In this document: positions 12,428 to 15,777 of the stretch, piece by piece | How the letters are laid out: every line of letters starts with the position of its first letter | Numbering within the stretch: position 1 is the stretch's first letter | Source: Candidatus Peregrinibacteria bacterium | GTDB lineage: Bacteria > Patescibacteriota > Gracilibacteria > Peribacterales > Peribacteraceae | Direction: 5' to 3' | Length of the DNA stretch: 15,777 bases | Assembly (NCBI GenBank): GCA_016201685.1 | Contig: JACQCJ010000042.1 | Span: forward strand, 1 to 15,777 | Program-made: the position numbers and the translations under genes | The notes under the pieces: generated by a model | What the model saw: only the letters and a program-made list of their open reading frames with translations | The model's database searches: none | Told to the model about the DNA's origin: nothing

Positions 12428-14698
12428 TCACCTCCGATACAGCGTCGACTTCACCTGACTCACGCCCAGATCGACCCAGAGGAAGGGGAAGACGCCGTCG
12501 TCCCACACAATGGAGCCGGTATCGTCGCGGCTGCCCAGCCGGTTGACGCTCACTTGGAGCGTGCGCGGGGAGGTGGTATCAAAGGCGCTCACGGTCGCGC
12601 TCAGTTGGAGATCGAGGAAGGCGCCCTGCTCGATCGTGGTGGAAATCGCGCTCGTGTCCAGATGATCGCACGCGACGGTGATGCTGCCCGTGCGCTTGTC
12701 GCCGCTGCACGAGACGGTGTGCGTGAGATCGGAGCGGTTGGCGAGGAGATAGCTGCCGGTGGCGATCTGCACGTTCACGGCGGTGACGGTGAAGGTGACG
12801 CTCTTGAGCAACACGGGATTGAGGCCGTTTTGGGCATTCGCATTCGCCGCCGCGCGGAAGCGAAGGGCTCCAATGGGGGTCGTTCCGATGGGAACCGACG
12901 CATTATCCGGATCGGAATCTACGTTCTCGATGCTCGCGATCCTGGCTCCCACGAGATCATTCGTGCTGCCGACGATCGCGAGGTCCCCTCCCGCGTTCGA
13001 TCGACCGAGGAGGAGGCCGACGGGAGGATTCGAGCCGTCGTTCTTCAGGAGGTCTCGATCGGACTGGAGACCGCGCGCGCGCACTGCCCCGTTGTCCGTC
13101 TGGAGCGTGATCGCGACGGTCTCGCCGCTCTTGCCGCCATCCGTATCTCTTTTGACGCGCGCGCGCACGACGACGTGGCGATCGGCATCTTTGGGAACGA
13201 CGAAGGCGCCGCTTGCGGATTGCAGACAGAAACGTCCCGCGACAACGGCCGGGCACTGGATGGAGGTCATCGTCGCGAGAAGCTGCTTCCTGCGATCGTC
13301 CGTGAGCTCGAGCGCAACGATGCTCTGGGTGCCCCCGCCGAGGATGAGCTGCGTGACGGCGATGTCTTCGCCGGTCGCGTGGAAGTTCAGCCGGAGGAGC
13401 GGATCGGAGAGGGCGCCGAGGAGAACTTCGTGCGAGGGTTCGGAGCTATCCTGTGTGACTGCGAGCGTGCCCGCCGCGCGCGGCGTGATCGCTGTGGAGG
13501 AATTCGTCGTCCGCACGTGGATGAGGCAGAGGGACGTCCCCGGGCACGATCCGTTGAATTCCACTCCGGTGAGTTCGCGGCCGTCGATGGCTCCCGCCCC
13601 CTGGGCTGCCTGCGTTTCTCCGCTTGCGAATGCGAGAGAGAATCCTGAGAAACTGCCGCGCGGGAGATCGGCGAGGATGTGAAAACGCTGCATGACTCCC
13701 GCAACGAGACGGAACTTGAATGAGGAAACAATGACGAGCGGCCCCCGGATGATGCCGTCGGCAATGGGTGTTTCGGTTCCGTGATCGCTGCGTGTGAGTC
13801 GCACATTCGTGCCCGCCGGAATGCTGCCCGAAGCGACCTGGAACGTGAGACTCGTGAGGAGAACGTCCTGTCCGCCGGCAGTGGCATCGAACGCGAAGAG
13901 CAGAGCACTCGATTGCCCGGAGACGGCGTCCGAACCCGTGCCCGCAACCTGCTGCAAGAAGAGCTGAGAACGCAGGAGCGGGAGGGGAAATCCATTTGCG
14001 TCGAGGGGCGGGCAGCTCCCATCGGGGTACGGCGTCCCGGCGGAGCAGCGGACGGAGGAACTACGTGAGGAAGAGGACGCGCTCGCGCTCGATGCAAGCG
14101 ATCCGGAAGAGGAAATCGTGCGACCCGGCAGCATCGGCGCGAGGAGGACGATGAGGGCGGCCATTTCCCCGCGCGTGAGCTGGTGCGTGAGGATGTGCGG
14201 AATGACGGTGAAGACGCCGCGCTGGTTCGCGACGTACAAGTAGGGATCATACCAATGATCCGGCGCGCGGATGAAGGTTGGCAGGGAAATGTTGAATGCC
14301 TGGATGAGTGTCTTGATCGCCTCGATGCTCGCGATCGCTTTGGCTCCGCCGAACGTTCCATCGGGATACCCCTGGACAATGCCCATCGCGCGCGCGTTGC
14401 ACGCGGTCTTCCAGAACCACTGCTCCTGTCCCGTGAAGTCGCGGAAGCAGTGCGCGTCCGCGATAGTCGGCAACGGAGTGGAAAGCGGGAGCGACCGCAG
14501 CAGGATCGTGAGGAATTCGGCGCGGTTGATGGGATAATCCGGGTGGAAGATGTCATTCGCGTAGCCCCGGACAATCCCCTTCTCATGAAGAGTTTCGATC
14601 TGCGCGGAAAATTCGTGATGGATCGTATCGATGAAAGGCTCCGCTAAGCCAACAGCTGGAACCGCAAGGAGGAATGAGGCGAGAAGGAATCGTCGCAT
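12428..14698 (-). CDS. Secreted SLH-domain surface (S-layer type) protein
   Basis: Starting at 14698 the protein has 756 residues and begins with a signal peptide (MRRFLLASFLLAVPAVGLA, cleavage before EPF). Three S-layer homology domains follow: about 20-70 (KGIVRGYANDIFHPDYPINRAEF), 84-136 (MGIVQGYPDGTFGG) and a weaker one at 148-190 (RGVFTVIPH..LTRGEMAAL). A Ser-rich linker (196-215) leads to about 540 residues of beta-rich, Cys-containing sequence. These contain at least two similar blocks (VLLTSLTFQV at about 279, VLLKSVTFTV at about 629), probably repeated beta-sandwich domains. SLH domains bind cell-wall polymers, so the protein is most likely displayed on the cell surface. An upstream ATG at 14791 would add 31 residues translated from an interspersed repeat, so it is unlikely. 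No good Shine-Dalgarno is visible. Confidence 0.88.
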   Translation of the reverse strand: MRRFLLASFLLAVPAVGLAEPFIDTIHHEFSAQIETLHEKGIVRGYANDIFHPDYPINRAEFLTILLRSLPLSTPLPTIADAHCFRDFTGQEQWFWKTACNARAMGIVQGYPDGTFGGAKAIASIEAIKTLIQAFNISLPTFIRAPDHWYDPYLYVANQRGVFTVIPHILTHQLTRGEMAALIVLLAPMLPGRTISSSGSLASSASASSSSRSSSVRCSAGTPYPDGSCPPLDANGFPLPLLRSQLFLQQVAGTGSDAVSGQSSALLFAFDATAGGQDVLLTSLTFQVASGSIPAGTNVRLTRSDHGTETPIADGIIRGPLVIVSSFKFRLVAGVMQRFHILADLPRGSFSGFSLAFASGETQAAQGAGAIDGRELTGVEFNGSCPGTSLCLIHVRTTNSSTAITPRAAGTLAVTQDSSEPSHEVLLGALSDPLLRLNFHATGEDIAVTQLILGGGTQSIVALELTDDRRKQLLATMTSIQCPAVVAGRFCLQSASGAFVVPKDADRHVVVRARVKRDTDGGKSGETVAITLQTDNGAVRARGLQSDRDLLKNDGSNPPVGLLLGRSNAGGDLAIVGSTNDLVGARIASIENVDSDPDNASVPIGTTPIGALRFRAAANANAQNGLNPVLLKSVTFTVTAVNVQIATGSYLLANRSDLTHTVSCSGDKRTGSITVACDHLDTSAISTTIEQGAFLDLQLSATVSAFDTTSPRTLQVSVNRLGSRDDTGSIVWDDGVFPFLWVDLGVSQVKSTLYRR

Positions 14699-14704
14699 GG
14701 AATG

Positions 14705-14802
14705 AAGATACAAGATGCAAGAGACAAGATACAAAAAAAATCCAGTGCGTGGTGGAACAATGTTCCATCGAACATTCTTTGTATCTTGCATCTTGTATCT
14801 TT
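14705..14802. repeat. Palindromic heptamer repeat element between genes
   Basis: The left arm is four tandem heptamers, AAGATAC, AAGATGC, AAGAGAC and AAGATAC (14705-14732), followed by an A-run. The right arm (14778-14802) is the near reverse complement, with TTGTATC/TTGCATC units and one heptamer fewer. Between the arms is a perfect 15-bp palindrome TGGAACA-A-TGTTCCA (14753-14767). The whole block of about 98 bp could form a long stem. From memory, similar 'AAGATACAAGATAC' blocks are scattered between genes in CPR genomes; this was not verified. It resembles a MITE-like or REP-like mobile repeat. It separates the SLH gene from the coiled-coil gene. Confidence 0.75.
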
Positions 14803-14809
14803 GATCTTT

Positions 14810-15163
14810 TCAATCGGGTTGCTTCTGCTCCTCGACCTTCTTCGCCTCCCGCTGCACGCGCGCTTCATCCTCCTTCTGACGGATCAGCTGATCGGGGGTC
14901 GCGGTCTTCTGGGCATCCCCCGCTTTCTGCTCCTCGACTTTCTGCTCATGGGTCTTCTGTCCGAACGCTCCGCGCTCCTCGTGCTTCACGGGAATCTGCT
15001 TGTCCTTGACGTTCTTGAGGAGCATCTGCCGCTGCAATTTCAGCAATTCCTTCTTCTCCTCGCGCTGCATGCGCTCGGCTTTCCGTTCCTTCTTGCCATG
15101 GTCGGCCCGCTCGAGCGCCCGCGCGGTGCTCAGCGCGATGTCGTCGTCTTCGTCGCGGAACAT
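14810..15163 (-). CDS. Charged coiled-coil protein, unknown function
   Basis: From the ATG at 15163 the product has 117 residues; an ATG at 15181 would add six. It is almost wholly Lys, Glu, Arg and Gln, for example KKERKAERMQREEKKELLKL and DQLIRQKEDEARVQREAKK. This predicts long soluble helices or a coiled coil with no signal peptide or membrane segment. I do not recognise a family. It lies between the SLH gene and the Cys-rich membrane protein on the same strand and may be co-transcribed with the latter. No clear Shine-Dalgarno precedes either start. A possible -10 (TACGAT) lies 6 nt before the 15163 ATG, which would again give a leaderless mRNA, but without a good -35. Confidence 0.6.
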   Translation of the reverse strand: MFRDEDDDIALSTARALERADHGKKERKAERMQREEKKELLKLQRQMLLKNVKDKQIPVKHEERGAFGQKTHEQKVEEQKAGDAQKTATPDQLIRQKEDEARVQREAKKVEEQKQPD

Positions 15164-15219
15164 GACACAATCGTACCACAAAAAAGAAGGTGCGTCTCAG
15201 TGATCCCCGAAGAGTGCTC

Positions 15220-15480
15220 CTACTTGAGAAGCGACATACTCACGCAGCTACAGCTCTCGTGATTCGTCGTGAGGCTGCAAATCTCGCCCACCGGACAGGT
15301 GCCTCCGCACGCACCTCCTTCTTTGGGACCGCATGCTGAGGTCATGCCATCACCCCCGAAGAGCGATGCCTGCCAATTGCCCGAGGGAAGGAAGGCTTTC
15401 CACAGGAGAATGACGAACACGATGAGGATCGAAGCGCCGATCACGAATTCTTTGGATGTGTAGCGATGCGCTGCAAGCAT
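15220..15480 (-). CDS. Small membrane-anchored Cys-rich protein
   Basis: The 86-residue protein has one N-terminal transmembrane segment (about 12-30, FVIGASILIVFVILLWKAF). An outer or lumenal domain follows with six cysteines at about 50, 58, 62, 68, 77 and 79 (ACGGTCPVGEIC, then CSC). The even number and spacing suggest disulphide-bonded loops, as in small knottin- or EGF-like domains. With positive residues before the membrane segment, the C-terminus is probably outside. I do not recognise a family. It is followed after 56 nt by the coiled-coil gene on the same strand. Confidence 0.65.
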   Translation of the reverse strand: MLAAHRYTSKEFVIGASILIVFVILLWKAFLPSGNWQASLFGGDGMTSACGPKEGGACGGTCPVGEICSLTTNHESCSCVSMSLLK

Positions 15481-15664
15481 GGGAAAGGCGGGAAGAAGAC
15501 AGAATGAGTACAGCAGAAGAACGAAGCGATGGCACTTGTCAGCACGGGAAAATAGTCTGGATCATTGTTAAACCATCCAAAGCGTGAAGCGCCTTTCATA
15601 GAATATTTATCAGTAGACCTGTTGCCCATTAAATTGGCTTAGGGCCTGCACGTAAACAATCGTT
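15481..15664. other. Intergenic stretch, possible left end of the insertion sequence
   Basis: No gene is supported here. A 62-codon minus-strand frame (15441-15629) overlaps the Cys-rich gene and shows no family. The part just beyond the transposase stop codon (about 15633-15664, containing TTAGGGCCTGCACGTAAACA) is where the terminal inverted repeat of the insertion sequence should lie. The other end is outside the window, so this cannot be confirmed. Confidence 0.35.
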
Positions 15665-15777
15665 TCAATCCGCCCGCGCTGTCCGTGGCTGGATACTGTA
15701 GTTCCACTCACCGTGGAACTCTTTGCGCGTGAGAGCCAACGCAGCGAATTCCTGCTTCGTCACCACGCGTCCTTTCA
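15665..15777 (-). mobile_element. ISAzo13/Rhodopirellula-type transposase, C-terminal end (partial)
   Basis: A minus-strand frame enters from the right edge and ends with TGA at 15667-15665. Its last 36 residues read KGRVVTKQEFAALALTRK followed by EFHGEWNYSIQPR. The FHGEWNY-[TS]-I-x-P-R ending, after a V(T/S)..E.AAL segment, is the characteristic C-terminus of ISAzo13-family (Rhodopirellula transposase, DDE) proteins. The rest of the gene lies beyond the window, so I cannot say whether the element is intact. Confidence 0.75.

Noticed and set aside
13071..13164. Two alternating CG tracts (possible Z-DNA)
   Set aside because: Each is short and lies in codons for Val-Arg-Ala-Arg in the SLH protein; high GC and codon use explain them.
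12554..13682. Long plus-strand frames of 364 and 307 codons
   Set aside because: They are antisense shadows of the SLH protein gene, with biased Arg/Ala/Ser composition and no recognisable family.
1..15777. CRISPR array or retron-like locus
   Set aside because: No regularly spaced repeats with unique spacers, no cas-like gene and no reverse transcriptase motif were seen on either strand.

Overview
The window looks like a bacterial chromosome segment. The lineage is inferred only from style: a small-genome, Patescibacteria/CPR-like bacterium, possibly Peregrinibacteria-like. The clues are a surface protein with SLH domains and a serine-rich linker, many very tight gene overlaps, promoters that seem to produce leaderless mRNAs, and small palindromic interspersed repeats. 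TGA is a normal stop codon (it ends many genes here), so this is not a lineage that recodes UGA. No marker gene fixes the taxonomy.

Left half (379-6917, all on the minus strand): a seven-gene, tightly packed operon. It begins with a small XRE-type HTH regulator whose promoter contains a perfect 15-bp palindrome. Next come a type III-like Mod methyltransferase, a Res helicase/nuclease, and a half-sized type I-like specificity (S) subunit. Three more genes are chained on by start/stop overlaps (8, 4 and 4 nt): a tail-anchored membrane protein, a stand-alone WYL domain, and a NYN-family nuclease with a coiled-coil insertion. This resembles a restriction-modification cassette with an added sensor/effector tail and is the best candidate for an undescribed defence system. 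Base composition is mosaic: the target-recognition parts of Mod and S are AT-rich, and the C-terminus of S and the downstream genes are GC-richer.

Middle (6936-7672): a junction region with a tRNA-Gln(CUG) gene, a GIY-YIG endonuclease reading frame whose C-terminal half is replaced by palindromic repeat DNA, and a 62-bp direct repeat that copies the tRNA 5' end and its upstream region.

Right half: a 1177-residue protein on the minus strand (7673-11206) joins two cyclic-nucleotide-binding-like domains to a (p)ppGpp synthetase-like domain and an HD hydrolase domain. Synthetase and hydrolase are in the reverse of the usual RelA/SpoT order. Divergent from it on the plus strand lie a 26-codon hydrophobic reading frame coupled by an ATGA overlap to an HD-type phosphohydrolase-like gene, then a clear intrinsic terminator. 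From 12428 to 15480 there are three minus-strand genes: a secreted SLH-domain surface protein, a charged coiled-coil protein and a small membrane-anchored Cys-rich protein. A palindromic heptamer repeat lies between the first two. The right edge cuts the C-terminal end of an ISAzo13/Rhodopirellula-type transposase.
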